Source: Lachnospiraceae bacterium (GTDB lineage: Bacteria; Bacillota; Clostridia; Lachnospirales; Lachnospiraceae). From it: a stretch of DNA of 64,000 nt. Both the position numbers and the translations under genes were made by a program. The number at the start of each line of letters is the position of its first letter. Position 1 is the first letter of the stretch. A model generated the notes under the pieces. The model was given only the letters and a program-made list of their open reading frames with translations. It ran no database searches and was not told the origin of the DNA. Positions 45,043 to 53,952 of this stretch are shown here, in pieces. Location of the stretch: the NCBI GenBank assembly GCA_017453065.1, contig JAFTKW010000019.1, positions 62,001-126,000 on the forward strand, given 5' to 3'.

Positions 45043-45056
45043 TTAATCAAACAATC

Positions 45057-45093
45057 AAGCCCTGGTTATTCTTTAGCCAGGGCTTATGTTTTT
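45057..45093 (+). terminator. Intrinsic terminator after rpsU
   Basis: AAGCCCTGG (45057-45065) pairs with CCAGGGCTT (45077-45085), with partial extension into the loop, then ATGTTTTT. Confidence 0.9.
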
Positions 45094-45127
45094 GCCCAAA
45101 CACATCAAAATAAGGTATATGAATTGT

Positions 45128-45165
45128 CCCATTTCCATATTCTTTTACAAAGATATGGAAGTGGG
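45128..45165 (+). promoter_or_regulatory. Hairpin covering the ribosome-binding site of the first carboxypeptidase gene
   Basis: CCCATTTCCATAT (45128-45140) pairs with ATATGGAAGTGGG (45153-45165) with one wobble. GGAAGTGGG in the 3' arm is the only purine-rich stretch at a useful distance from ATG 45174. It may instead be a weak second terminator (ATTGTTTT follows). Confidence 0.5.
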
Positions 45166-45173
45166 ATTGTTTT

Positions 45174-46352
45174 ATGAAGAACGGTAAATGGAAAAGACGA
45201 ATGAAGGGTATAGGAAGCATTGTACTGGCACTATGGCTGTTTTTGGTGGATTGTGGCGTGGCAACAGCAACCCCGGTGATTACATCAAAAAGTGCGATTT
45301 TGATAGAAGCTTCCACCGGACAGATTGTTTTTGAGTCCAACAGTGAAGAAATTCGAAGCCCTGCAAGTATAACAAAGATTATGACTATTTTATTAACCTT
45401 TGAAGCCTTGGAAGCAGGACAGATAGCACTTTCGGACGCTGTTTCTGTAAGTGCACATGCATCTAGCATGGGTGGTTCTCAGGTCTGGCTAGAAGAGGGA
45501 GAAGTACAAAAGTTAGAAACATTGCTTAAATGTGTTATTGTGGCGTCTGCCAATGATGCTAGTGTGGCAATAGCGGAACATATTGCGGGGTCAGAAACTG
45601 ATTTTGTAGGAAGGATGAATGACAAGGCCAAGGAACTTGGAATGGTAAATACACATTTTGAAGATTGCTGTGGGTTGACGGATTCGGAACAGCACCATAC
45701 TACTGCGAAAGATGTGGCGCTTATGTCTAGAGAATTGATTACCAAATATCCGCAGGTGTTTCAGTATACTACCATTTGGATGGAGGATTTTGTACATACC
45801 ACCAGCAAAGGAGAAAGCGTATTTACTTTGTCCAGCACTAACAAGCTTTTAAAACAATATGATTGGATTACAGGTCTAAAAACAGGGTTTACTTCAAAGG
45901 CTATGTACTGTGTTTCCGCCACGGGGTCCAAGAATGGAATGGATTTGATTGCTGTTGTGATGGGTGGGCCAGATTCGGCTACCAGATTTCAGGAAGCGGC
46001 TGCATTGTTAAATTACGGGTATAGTGTATGTCAATTGTATATAGATGAGCAACAGGATGCCTTGCCACAGGTGGCTGTCAAAGGGGGCAAAGAGGATCAG
46101 GTGCCTTTGTCATACACAGAAAACTTCCGATTTTTAGATACAGAAAAGAGTGATTTGAGTGGTATTGAAAAAATAATAGAGGTGCCCAAGGAAGTGGAAG
46201 CGCCGGTCGCAAAGGGAAGTACAGCAGGTTACGTGGTTTACAAACTGGATGGAAAGATGCTGGGTAGATCTACGGTCGTGTACGGGGAAGATGTAGAAAA
46301 AGCCACATTTAAAGATATTTTTTGGGAAATACTAAAAAATTATTGTATATAA
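45174..46352 (+). CDS. dacF: D-alanyl-D-alanine carboxypeptidase (S11, DacF-like)
   Basis: A penicillin-binding protein that trims the last D-Ala of peptidoglycan stem peptides. The 392-residue protein has a signal peptide (MKGIGSIVLALWLFLVDCGVATA region), the catalytic SxxK in SPASITKIMT, SxN in VASANDASVAIAEH and the KTG triad in GLKTGFTSKAMYC. The C-terminal PBP5 domain is present but the final amphipathic anchor is short. A Cys in the signal region could make it a lipoprotein, but a proper lipobox is not seen. A second S11 enzyme lies 3.8 kb downstream. Confidence 0.93.
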   Translation: MKNGKWKRRMKGIGSIVLALWLFLVDCGVATATPVITSKSAILIEASTGQIVFESNSEEIRSPASITKIMTILLTFEALEAGQIALSDAVSVSAHASSMGGSQVWLEEGEVQKLETLLKCVIVASANDASVAIAEHIAGSETDFVGRMNDKAKELGMVNTHFEDCCGLTDSEQHHTTAKDVALMSRELITKYPQVFQYTTIWMEDFVHTTSKGESVFTLSSTNKLLKQYDWITGLKTGFTSKAMYCVSATGSKNGMDLIAVVMGGPDSATRFQEAAALLNYGYSVCQLYIDEQQDALPQVAVKGGKEDQVPLSYTENFRFLDTEKSDLSGIEKIIEVPKEVEAPVAKGSTAGYVVYKLDGKMLGRSTVVYGEDVEKATFKDIFWEILKNYCI

Positions 46353-46355
46353 AGA

Positions 46356-46384
46356 TTGTTCATTTTTTTAGTTTAAGATATACT
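46356..46384 (+). promoter_or_regulatory. Putative promoter of the metallophosphoesterase gene
   Basis: TTGTTC (46356-46361), 17-bp spacer, TATACT (46379-46384), 30 bp before the start codon. Confidence 0.65.
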
Positions 46385-46414
46385 TATGAATAGTGCAAAG
46401 AAAGGAAGAGGGCT

Positions 46415-47296
46415 ATGTTACAATTTCTCTCTGTTTGTTTATTTGTCATTGTGATAGTAGGAGTGCTTTTGCTGTGGGTAAGTTTGTATGATACCCACCA
46501 TTTTGTCATATCCAAACATAGCTTTACTTCTACCAAGATAAAAAAGCAGACCAGATATGTGATGCTTTCTGATTTGCACGGATGGCAGTATGGCAAAGAC
46601 AATCAGACTCTGTTGGCGGCTATTCGGCAATTAAACCCAGATGGAATATTAATTGCTGGCGATATGATTACAGCATTAAAGGGCATCAAGATTGAAAAAG
46701 TGGAACTTTTTTTGACTAATCTTGCCACAGAGTATCCTGTTTATTACGCCAATGGAAATCATGAACAAAAAATAAAACTCTACACGGAGCGTTATGGTGA
46801 TTTGGCGGATAGATACCAAGCGGCCTTGGATAGAGCGCAGATTACTCCTATGGTAAATAAGAAAACAGAGGTTTCTGAGAGGGGAATTTCCATCTATGGA
46901 TTGGAGATAGACCATGGCTATTACAAGAGAATGGCTGATATTACCATGGAGAAGGAATATTTGGACGGAATATTGGGCACACCGCAGAGCGAACTCTTTA
47001 CTATTTTGCTGGCACACAATCCAGATTATTTTGAAACCTATGCCCAGTGGGGCGCAGATTTGGTTTTGTCGGGACATGTACACGGAGGTATAGCGAGACT
47101 GCCTTTTTTGGGTGGCGTGATAGCACCTTCGCTAAAACTTTTTCCAAAATATGACGGTGGCGTATTTAGGGAAAAGAATTCAACTATGATTCTGGGAAGG
47201 GGTATTGGAACCCATTCACCTAATGTAAGATTTTTTAATCCGGGAGAGGTGGTTGTTGTAGACTTATTGCCCGAAGGAGAACAATACAAAAGATAA
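46415..47296 (+). CDS. Membrane-anchored metallophosphoesterase (YkuE-like)
   Basis: A 293-residue protein with one N-terminal membrane helix (about 3-24, FLSVCLFVIVIVGVLLLWVSL) and a calcineurin-type phosphoesterase domain with all metal motifs: DLHG in LSDLHGWQYG, GDM in LIAGDMI, GNHE in YANGNHEQ, LLAHNPD and GHVHGG. YkuE-like members are Tat- or Sec-exported or membrane-bound enzymes of uncertain substrate. It ends in a small all-beta tail (PNVRFFNPGEVVVVDLLP). GGAAGAGGG precedes the ATG. Confidence 0.92.
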   Translation: MLQFLSVCLFVIVIVGVLLLWVSLYDTHHFVISKHSFTSTKIKKQTRYVMLSDLHGWQYGKDNQTLLAAIRQLNPDGILIAGDMITALKGIKIEKVELFLTNLATEYPVYYANGNHEQKIKLYTERYGDLADRYQAALDRAQITPMVNKKTEVSERGISIYGLEIDHGYYKRMADITMEKEYLDGILGTPQSELFTILLAHNPDYFETYAQWGADLVLSGHVHGGIARLPFLGGVIAPSLKLFPKYDGGVFREKNSTMILGRGIGTHSPNVRFFNPGEVVVVDLLPEGEQYKR

Positions 47297-47298
47297 AC

Positions 47299-47327
47299 TT
47301 GAATTTGTATAAGAAAATGAGTAAAAT
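47299..47327 (+). promoter_or_regulatory. Putative promoter of scpAB
   Basis: TTGAAT (47299-47304), 17-bp spacer, TAAAAT (47322-47327), 39 bp before the scpA start. Confidence 0.6.
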
Positions 47328-47366
47328 AGGAAAAGTAGTTTGGACTACAAACGAAGGGAAATAGAT

Positions 47367-48116
47367 ATGGCACTTAGTGTAAAACTACAGGTGTTTGAGG
47401 GACCACTGGATCTTTTGCTACATCTGATAGATAAAAATAAAGTTGACATTTATGATATTCCTATTGTTGAGATTACAGAGCAGTATCTGAAGTACATCAA
47501 AGAGATGGAAACGGAAGATATGAATGTGATGAGTGAATTCCTTGTGATGGCTGCGACTCTGATTGATATCAAATGTCGTATGCTACTTCCGAAGGAAGTG
47601 AACGAGGATGGCGAGGAAGAAGATCCTAGAGCAGAACTTGTTCAAAAACTGTTGGAATACAAAATGTACAAATATATGTCTTTCGAACTGAGAGATCGTC
47701 AGGTGGATGCTGGACGCAATCTGTTTCGAGAGCAGAATTTGCCGCCAGAGGTTGCCAGCTACCGCAAACCTATAGATTATGAAGAATTGATTGGCGATCA
47801 GACTTTGGCCAAACTCAATGAGATTTTCAAGTCTTTGGTGCGCAGGCAGGAGGACAAGATTGACCCTATCCGAAGCAAATATGGCAACATTGAGCGCGAC
47901 GAGGTAGATTTGGAGGCGAAGACCTCATACATAGAAGAATACGTGCGAAGCCACAAAACTTTCAGTTTCCGCAAACTGCTTGAAAAGCAGAATAGCAAGA
48001 TGGAAGTGATTGTAACATTTTTAGTTGTACTGGAAATGATGAAGGTAGGCCGTATTCAGATTGTACAAGAGAATATCTTTGATGATATTATGATTACATC
48101 AAATGAAGCCCAATAA
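47367..48116 (+). CDS. scpA: Segregation and condensation protein A
   Basis: Kleisin subunit of the SMC-ScpAB condensin that compacts and segregates chromosomes. The 249-residue protein starts with the typical SVKLQVFEGPLDLLLHLIDK (SMC-head contact) and YDIPIVEITEQYL; the C-terminal winged helix includes FLVVLEMMKVGRIQIVQEN. ATG 47367 is chosen for GAAGGGA 7 bases upstream; an in-frame ATG at 47340 lacks a site. scpB follows 15 bp later. Confidence 0.97.
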   Translation: MALSVKLQVFEGPLDLLLHLIDKNKVDIYDIPIVEITEQYLKYIKEMETEDMNVMSEFLVMAATLIDIKCRMLLPKEVNEDGEEEDPRAELVQKLLEYKMYKYMSFELRDRQVDAGRNLFREQNLPPEVASYRKPIDYEELIGDQTLAKLNEIFKSLVRRQEDKIDPIRSKYGNIERDEVDLEAKTSYIEEYVRSHKTFSFRKLLEKQNSKMEVIVTFLVVLEMMKVGRIQIVQENIFDDIMITSNEAQ

Positions 48117-48131
48117 TGGGGAGGACGAAAA

Positions 48132-48701
48132 ATGGATATGCTACAGGCGAAGGCGGTTGTGGAAGCGATTCTTTTTGCCATGGGAGACTCTGTGGAAGTA
48201 AGTAAATTGGCGGACGTAACTGAATTAACTGTAAAAGAGATAAAAGGACTTCTTGCGCAGATGCAGGAAGAATACGAAGGAAGTGGTCGAGGAATTTATA
48301 TCATGGAATTGGAAGACAGTGTTCAATTGTGTACCAAACCGGATATGTATGAGTACTTGATTAAGATTGCCAAAACACCTAGAAAGTTGACTTTGACAGA
48401 TTCTGTACTAGAAACACTTTCTATTATTGCATACAAACAACCAGTGACAAGACTGGAGATTGAACGCATTCGAGGTGTAAGTTGTGACCATGCATTAAAC
48501 AAACTATTGGAGTATGATTTGGTTACAGAACTTGGTAGACTGGATGCGCCAGGAAGACCACTTTTGTTTGGTACAACAGAACAGTTCTTGCGATGCTTTG
48601 GAGTGAAGTCCATAGATGACTTGCCAGAACTGAGTACGGTACAAGTAGAGGAATTCAAATTGCAGGCAGAAGCGGAAGCTTCCCTGCAGTTGAATATATA
48701 A
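48132..48701 (+). CDS. scpB: Segregation and condensation protein B
   Basis: Dimerises and bridges ScpA in the SMC complex. The 189-residue protein has two winged helices: residues 1-80 (VVEAILFAMGDSVEVSKLAD) and 85-165 (LTDSVLETLSIIAYKQPVTR, IRGVSCDHALNKLLEYDLV). It ends with GRPLLFGTTEQFLRCFGVKSIDDLP, quoted only as outline. GGGGAGGA lies upstream. A lipoprotein gene follows after 21 bp, probably in the same transcript. Confidence 0.97.
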   Translation: MDMLQAKAVVEAILFAMGDSVEVSKLADVTELTVKEIKGLLAQMQEEYEGSGRGIYIMELEDSVQLCTKPDMYEYLIKIAKTPRKLTLTDSVLETLSIIAYKQPVTRLEIERIRGVSCDHALNKLLEYDLVTELGRLDAPGRPLLFGTTEQFLRCFGVKSIDDLPELSTVQVEEFKLQAEAEASLQLNI

Positions 48702-48722
48702 AGAACTAGAGGAGAGATAAAT

Positions 48723-50048
48723 ATGAAAAAGAAAGTAGTGAGTTTAGTGTTGTTGGTAGCACTTCTTGCAACAGGATGTGCATCAAACAAGCAGGTGGTA
48801 ACACCAGAGTACGACTGGATGGAGAGCGGAGCGAACGTTTCCACACAGCAGACAGAGGAGAGCAGCGTGGAGGAATCTTCTGAGACCCCATCCGTAGAGG
48901 AATCCTCTGAAGAGCCAAGCAAAGAAGAACCATCTGAAGAGCCAAGCAAAGAAGAGCCTGTAGTAGAGACTCCAGTAGTGACAGCTCCAACAACTTTGTC
49001 TGACAATCTTTATGATTTCCAGATTGAAATCGATGGACAAGTTTTGCAGTTCCCTATGTGGTATTCTGACTTTGTTGCTTTGGGATGGACATATGATGGC
49101 AATCCAGAAGATACATTGGATGCTATGAGTTATTATTCCTTTACAGAGTTCCAGAAAGATGGAATGGAATTTAATTTCGTTGCATACAACTATGGTATCA
49201 ATGCAATGCCTCTTTCTAAGTGTTTGATTTGTGGCGTGTCTATGGATGAGTGGAACATGGAAGGTGTGACAGCAACCATTACACTTCCTGGTGGAATTAC
49301 TTATGGAACCAGCACATTGGCTGATTTGGATGCTGTTTACGGTGCACCTAAAGATAGCTATGCAGGTACATACTATACAGAATATACATATCAGGGAGAG
49401 GCAGGATATTATAGCTCTGTTCGCCTTGAAGTATCCACAGAGACAAACGTTCTTAGCTCCATTGATATTCAGAATCTGATTGAAATTGAAGGCATTGATT
49501 CAGAAGGTATGACTTTCTATGACGAAGTGCCAGCAATGGTAACAAATTATGTTGCGCCAACAGCAATGAGTGACAATTTACAGGATTATACTGTACAGGT
49601 AGGAGAGGTTCTTTTGGGACTTCCAACACCACTTAGTGTTCTTTTGAATGATGGCTGGGTGATTGACGATGAAACTGAGATTATTGCAGGTAGATGGTCA
49701 GAATATCTCTATCTTGAAAAAGGCGATCAGAGATTGTCTGTGAGCGTAATCAATACCCATGACAATGCAGTGGCTGTAGGAAATACTATGATTTATGATA
49801 TCGAAGTTTCCACATACAATCAGCCAGAAAATGTGACCTACGCAGGCGGCATTGCCCTTGGTATGACTGAGACAGATCTTCTTGCAGTTATTGACGGTTA
49901 TACTTATGAGAGCAGTGACTATGATACCTCCAGAGTATATAATTTAGAACTGGAAGATGATTACAATACAAGCTACTCTATTTGGATTAGAGAAGGTGTT
50001 GTAGATCAGATGTCTGTAAGCTACAGACCAGATGCTTTGTATGAATAA
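48723..50048 (+). CDS. Lipoprotein with Ser/Glu/Pro linker and duplicated domain
   Basis: A 441-residue protein. Signal sequence with lipobox LATGC (Cys about 19), a linker of about 60 residues made of EESSEEPSKEEP-type repeats, then two related domains: about 92-270 (LSDNLYDFQIEIDGQVLQFP) and about 280-441 (MSDNLQDYTVQVGEVLLGLP). Both contain a following GW-x-x-D/E and a G-G-I-x-x-G-x-T segment (GGITYGTSTLADL; GGIALGMTETDLL), which shows internal duplication. It is probably exposed on the outer face of the membrane. No enzyme motif; function unknown. It ends with a strong terminator. Confidence 0.85.
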   Translation: MKKKVVSLVLLVALLATGCASNKQVVTPEYDWMESGANVSTQQTEESSVEESSETPSVEESSEEPSKEEPSEEPSKEEPVVETPVVTAPTTLSDNLYDFQIEIDGQVLQFPMWYSDFVALGWTYDGNPEDTLDAMSYYSFTEFQKDGMEFNFVAYNYGINAMPLSKCLICGVSMDEWNMEGVTATITLPGGITYGTSTLADLDAVYGAPKDSYAGTYYTEYTYQGEAGYYSSVRLEVSTETNVLSSIDIQNLIEIEGIDSEGMTFYDEVPAMVTNYVAPTAMSDNLQDYTVQVGEVLLGLPTPLSVLLNDGWVIDDETEIIAGRWSEYLYLEKGDQRLSVSVINTHDNAVAVGNTMIYDIEVSTYNQPENVTYAGGIALGMTETDLLAVIDGYTYESSDYDTSRVYNLELEDDYNTSYSIWIREGVVDQMSVSYRPDALYE

Positions 50049-50059
50049 ATAACAACATT

Positions 50060-50097
50060 AAGCACAGGCTTCAATTTGATTGGCCTGTGCTTTTTTT
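50060..50097 (+). terminator. Intrinsic terminator after the scpAB-lipoprotein unit
   Basis: Perfect 10-bp stem AAGCACAGGC/GCCTGTGCTT (50060-50069, 50083-50092), 13-nt loop, seven T residues. Confidence 0.94.
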
Positions 50098-50144
50098 ATG
50101 CCTTCATTCATAAGATGAAAGGAACAATGTTTAAGGACTGAAAT

Positions 50145-51491
50145 ATGAGAAAGAGATATAGAAAAAACGAAAGTACCAAAGGCATCAAATGGGTAGCAAT
50201 ATTTTTGGCAATGCTACTGCTTTTGTGGGCACCGAAAATACAAGCCACGGAAATGGAAGATGTTTTGACTTTGTACGCCAAAGGTGCTGTGCTACTGGAT
50301 GGAGATAGTGGACGTGTGCTTTACTCGAAAAACGGCCAGGAAGTCATGCCTATGGCCAGTACCACCAAGATCATGACATGCATAGTCGCGTTGGAGTGTG
50401 GACAATTGGAGGATTGGGTTACTTTTTCTACATATGCAGCCTCCCAGCCCAAGGTTCACCTTGGCGCAAAAACTGGAAGAAGTTTTCGGTTGGAAGACTT
50501 GTTGTACTCTCTGATGCTAGAATCCCACAACGATACTGCAGTTGCTATTGCAGAGCACATAGGAGGACAGATAATGCTCAGCCAGGGCTTAGTGGATGCG
50601 AAAGAACAGCCAGATAGCAAGCAGGCGGTGGATGCTTTTGTGGGTCGAATGAATGAGAAGGCAAAGGAGTTAGGATGCCAGAATACGTTCTTTGTAACTC
50701 CGAATGGGTTGGACGGTAGCAAGGAGGTCATAGATGAAAGCGGCGAGAATGTATTAAAAAGCCATAGTACAACCGCTGAAGAACTGGCATTAATCATGCG
50801 ATATTGTGTGTATGAGTCTGGGCAGAAGGAGAAGTTTTTGGAAATAACCAGAAAAGCTAATCATTCTTTTTGGGATAAAGAGGGAGTGGTGTGCTATACC
50901 TGTAACAATCACAACAGTCTGCTTACCCAAATGCCACAGGCGCTTTCGGGGAAAACGGGATTTACAAATGCTGCGGGATATTGTTATGTAGGGGCGTTGG
51001 AAGAGGGGGAAAAGAAGTTTATTGTTGCATTGTTGGCGTGCGGCTGGCCTAACAACAAGAATTACAAATGGGCAGATTGTAAAGAACTGTTTGCTTATGG
51101 AAATTCTAATTATGAATATGTTACTTTTTCGCCCAAGGTAACTTTACATGAGATTTTGGTGAAGAATGGTGCGTCCTTAGATGGGAATCCATATTCTAGC
51201 AGGAAGGTAATGCCACGACTGGAAAATGGGAATCCGTTGACGGAAAAACAGTATAGAGTGCTGGTCAAACAGGGAGAACAGGTTTTGGCTCGCTTGAATC
51301 AGCAACTTTATTTGAATGCTCCTGTAACAGAGAAAGTGCAGGTAGGAGAGGTGGAATATTATCGGACGGATGAAATGGGTAGGGAGGAAATCTTAGAAAG
51401 GATACCGCTTTTTGTACAAGAGCAGGTGGAAGAGATTGACTTTCGTTTTGTGCTTCAATATGTAGTCAAAGAATATTTGGGATTGGGGTAA
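50145..51491 (+). CDS. D-alanyl-D-alanine carboxypeptidase (S11), second copy
   Basis: A 448-residue penicillin-binding protein. Signal peptide or anchor at about 14-35 (WVAIFLAMLLLLWAPKIQA), SxxK in MASTTKIMT, SxN in LESHNDTAVAIAEH and KTG in LSGKTGFTNAAGYC. Compared with the first copy it has about 30 extra residues after the SxN motif (QGLVDAKEQPDSKQAVDAF) and a longer C-terminus (about 330-448) with a QEQVEEIDFRFVLQY tail. The extra residues might alter substrate fit; not tested. The ribosome-binding site is weak (AAGGA, 16 bases upstream). Confidence 0.92.
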   Translation: MRKRYRKNESTKGIKWVAIFLAMLLLLWAPKIQATEMEDVLTLYAKGAVLLDGDSGRVLYSKNGQEVMPMASTTKIMTCIVALECGQLEDWVTFSTYAASQPKVHLGAKTGRSFRLEDLLYSLMLESHNDTAVAIAEHIGGQIMLSQGLVDAKEQPDSKQAVDAFVGRMNEKAKELGCQNTFFVTPNGLDGSKEVIDESGENVLKSHSTTAEELALIMRYCVYESGQKEKFLEITRKANHSFWDKEGVVCYTCNNHNSLLTQMPQALSGKTGFTNAAGYCYVGALEEGEKKFIVALLACGWPNNKNYKWADCKELFAYGNSNYEYVTFSPKVTLHEILVKNGASLDGNPYSSRKVMPRLENGNPLTEKQYRVLVKQGEQVLARLNQQLYLNAPVTEKVQVGEVEYYRTDEMGREEILERIPLFVQEQVEEIDFRFVLQYVVKEYLGLG

Positions 51492-51539
51492 AAAATAAGT
51501 AAAATTTTGCTATTTCTACTATCTTAATTTGTATATTTG

Positions 51540-51548
51540 TGTTATACT
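51540..51548 (+). promoter_or_regulatory. Extended -10 promoter of the carboxylase cluster
   Basis: TGTTATACT (51540-51548) is an extended -10 box; no good -35 lies at 16-18 bp. About 100 nt of leader separate it from the first gene. Confidence 0.5.
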
Positions 51549-51648
51549 GTTACAGACATAATCGGGGGAATATTGGAATTCACAAATGAATTAAAATTCA
51601 CCTATTATCTAGTTATTATTTATTTATTATAAATGGAGGGCTGAAAAC

Positions 51649-53076
51649 ATGAGTACTACTTCAAAAGCGAGCCAAAGAATAGCAGCTTTGCTCGACGAAA
51701 ACAGTTTCGTTGAAATCGGCGCCCTTGTGACAGCAAGAGCAACTGATTTTGATTTGAAACAGACAGAGACTCCTTCTGACGGTGTTATCACTGGATACGG
51801 AGTAATTGGTGGCAATCTTGTATATGTGTACAGTCAGGACGCATCTGTGCTCAACGGTACAGTTGGTGAAATGCATGCAAAGAAAATTGCAAACATCTAC
51901 AGACTTGCACTTAAAATGGGAGCTCCTGTAATTGGACTTTTGGATTCCGCAGGTCTTAGACTTCAGGAATCTACAGATGCGCTTGCTGCATTTGGTGAAC
52001 TTTACAAGAGACAGAGCTTAGCGTCTGGTGTAATCCCACAGATCACAGGTGTATTCGGCAACTGTGGTGGTGGACTTGCTATCCTTTCTGCTATGTCTGA
52101 TTTTACATTTATGGAAGAAAAGAACGGCAAATTGTTCGTGAATTCTCCAAACGCATTGGCTGGCAACACTGTTGCTAAATGTGATACTTCTGCAGCTGAT
52201 TATCAGTGCTCTAAGACCAGCAACGTTGATATTACTGGTTCTGAAGCAGATATTTTGGCTCAGATTAGACAGCTTGTATCTATGTTGCCTGCTAACAATG
52301 AAGAAGATGCAATCACAGATTGCACAGACGATTTGAACAGAGTATGTGCAGGCCTTGAAAGCTGCGTAGGTGATACCTCTGTAGCACTTTCTTTGATTGC
52401 TGACAATAATTTGTTCCTGGAAGTGAAGAAGGAGTATGCGCCAGAAATGGTGACAGGTTTCCTCAAACTTGACGGAGTGACAGTTGGTGCAGTTGCAAAC
52501 TGTGCTGAGAGACTTGATAGCGAGGGTAAGGTAGCAGAGAAATTTGATACTACTCTTTCTGCAAATGGATGTGAAAAGGCTGCAGAGTTTGTAAACTTCT
52601 GTGATGCTTTCAATATTCCAGTTCTTTCCCTTACTAACACAACAGGCTTTAAGGCTTGCGAGTGTAATGAGAAGCGTATTGCAAAGGCTGTAGCTCAGCT
52701 CACATATGCATTTGCAAACGCAACAGTTCCTAAGGTAAATGCAGTAATTGGCAAGGCTTATGGTTCTGCTTATGTAGCAATGAATTCCAAGGCTACAGGC
52801 GCAGACATCACTATCGCTTGGCCAAACGCTGAAATTGGTTGTATGGATGCTACATTGGCTGCAAAGATTATGTATGAAGGCCAGGGCGCTGAAACAATCA
52901 AAGAAAAGGCTAGCGAATATGCAGCACTTCAGAACAGTGTAACAAGCGCAGCTAAGAGAGGATATGTGGACCAGATTGTAGAACCAGCAGACACAAGAAA
53001 GTACATCATTGGTGCATTCGAAATGCTGTTCACAAAGAAAGAAGACCGTCCAGCGAAAAAGCACGGAACTGTATAG
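51649..53076 (+). CDS. Acyl-CoA carboxyltransferase subunit (MmdA/PccB type)
   Basis: A 475-residue biotin-dependent carboxyltransferase with both crotonase-like halves. The N-terminal half has an oxyanion glycine loop in GNCGGGLAILSAMSD. The C-terminal half has YGSAYVAMNSKATGADITIA and WPNAEIGCM, as in PccB/MmdA. It is shorter than MmdA (about 510) mainly at the N-terminus. By family it moves CO2 between biotin and an acyl-CoA, such as methylmalonyl-CoA; the exact acyl group is not visible. It is the first gene of a five-gene cluster that also encodes OadG-like, biotin carrier, OadB and OadA proteins. A GGAGGG site precedes ATG. Confidence 0.9.
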   Translation: MSTTSKASQRIAALLDENSFVEIGALVTARATDFDLKQTETPSDGVITGYGVIGGNLVYVYSQDASVLNGTVGEMHAKKIANIYRLALKMGAPVIGLLDSAGLRLQESTDALAAFGELYKRQSLASGVIPQITGVFGNCGGGLAILSAMSDFTFMEEKNGKLFVNSPNALAGNTVAKCDTSAADYQCSKTSNVDITGSEADILAQIRQLVSMLPANNEEDAITDCTDDLNRVCAGLESCVGDTSVALSLIADNNLFLEVKKEYAPEMVTGFLKLDGVTVGAVANCAERLDSEGKVAEKFDTTLSANGCEKAAEFVNFCDAFNIPVLSLTNTTGFKACECNEKRIAKAVAQLTYAFANATVPKVNAVIGKAYGSAYVAMNSKATGADITIAWPNAEIGCMDATLAAKIMYEGQGAETIKEKASEYAALQNSVTSAAKRGYVDQIVEPADTRKYIIGAFEMLFTKKEDRPAKKHGTV

Positions 53077-53091
53077 AAAGGGTGACTTAAT

Positions 53092-53934
53092 ATGAAAAAA
53101 ATCATTGCATTATTATGTGCACTCACCTGTGTTCTTGGCTTGACAGCATGTGGTAGTGAGACAGAATATTCTTCTTCTAGTCTGACCAATGCAGAGCAGG
53201 CTAAAACCATTTCTACTGTGATGGTGCTTCCATATTTAAGCTCTTTCGCAGACGATGAAGTGGCAGATTTTTATTTGGAAGAATACAAAAAGGAAGAGAT
53301 GGAAGTAATTGCGGAAAGCATGTTCTACACTTACATCAATACCTATGGCACTGATTTGGGTATAGCTCAGGTCAATGTGGACGGTGCAGCATTCCTTAGC
53401 GGTATTACATCCTTTAATTCTGCTTTAGAAACAATTGGTGAGTTACAAGAAATTGGTGAACCTACAGTGAAGATTACTGATGAAGATATCACAGTTACCG
53501 TTCCTGTAGTTGGTTCTTTGAAAACTGCAAAGGCAGAGTTCATTTACAGTAATGACATCTTCTTGACTTTGGAGGCGGCAGCCCTTAACCCAGAAGCTAC
53601 AATGGGAGACAAGATGGTGCAGGCAGCCCTCAATACCTTAATTGGTATGGGTACTGTTTTTGTAGTGTTGATTTTGATTTCTGCTATTATTTCTGCCTTT
53701 AGCTTGATTTCCAAATTGGAAGGCAGCTTGAAGGGCGAAAAGAAAGAAAAACCTGCAGAGAAAAATGTCAACGAAGTAGCAATGGACAACACCATTGCAC
53801 AGATCATCGAAAAGGAAGAACTTTCTGATGATTTAGAATTAGTAGCAGTAATCGCAGCAGCTATTGCAGCTAGCGAAGGTCATACTTCCACAGATGGATT
53901 TGTTGTTAGATCCATTCGTAAGGTTAGAAGATAA
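53092..53934 (+). CDS. OadG-like gamma subunit fused to an extracytoplasmic lipoprotein domain
   Basis: A 280-residue protein. Lipoprotein signal with lipobox LTAC (Cys20), an extracytoplasmic domain of about 150 residues, a membrane helix at about 185-208 (GMGTVFVVLILISAIISAFS), then a charged cytoplasmic tail ending in DDLELVAVIAAAIAASEGHT and RSIRKVRR. The helix and tail match the OadG gamma subunit that anchors the decarboxylase to OadB; normal OadG is only about 80-110 residues. The N-terminal lipoprotein domain is not recognised. Position between the carboxyltransferase and the biotin carrier supports the assignment. Confidence 0.82.
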   Translation: MKKIIALLCALTCVLGLTACGSETEYSSSSLTNAEQAKTISTVMVLPYLSSFADDEVADFYLEEYKKEEMEVIAESMFYTYINTYGTDLGIAQVNVDGAAFLSGITSFNSALETIGELQEIGEPTVKITDEDITVTVPVVGSLKTAKAEFIYSNDIFLTLEAAALNPEATMGDKMVQAALNTLIGMGTVFVVLILISAIISAFSLISKLEGSLKGEKKEKPAEKNVNEVAMDNTIAQIIEKEELSDDLELVAVIAAAIAASEGHTSTDGFVVRSIRKVRR

Positions 53935-53952
53935 TATTTGGAGGAAATTGAA

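Noticed and set aside
48880..48960. DNA repeat in the scpB-downstream lipoprotein
   Set aside because: It is a coding repeat for the Ser/Glu/Pro linker and not an independent element.
52018..53064. 348-codon open frame on the minus strand opposite the carboxyltransferase gene
   Set aside because: Antisense shadow with extreme Cys content and no start signals; the plus-strand gene is clearly the real one.
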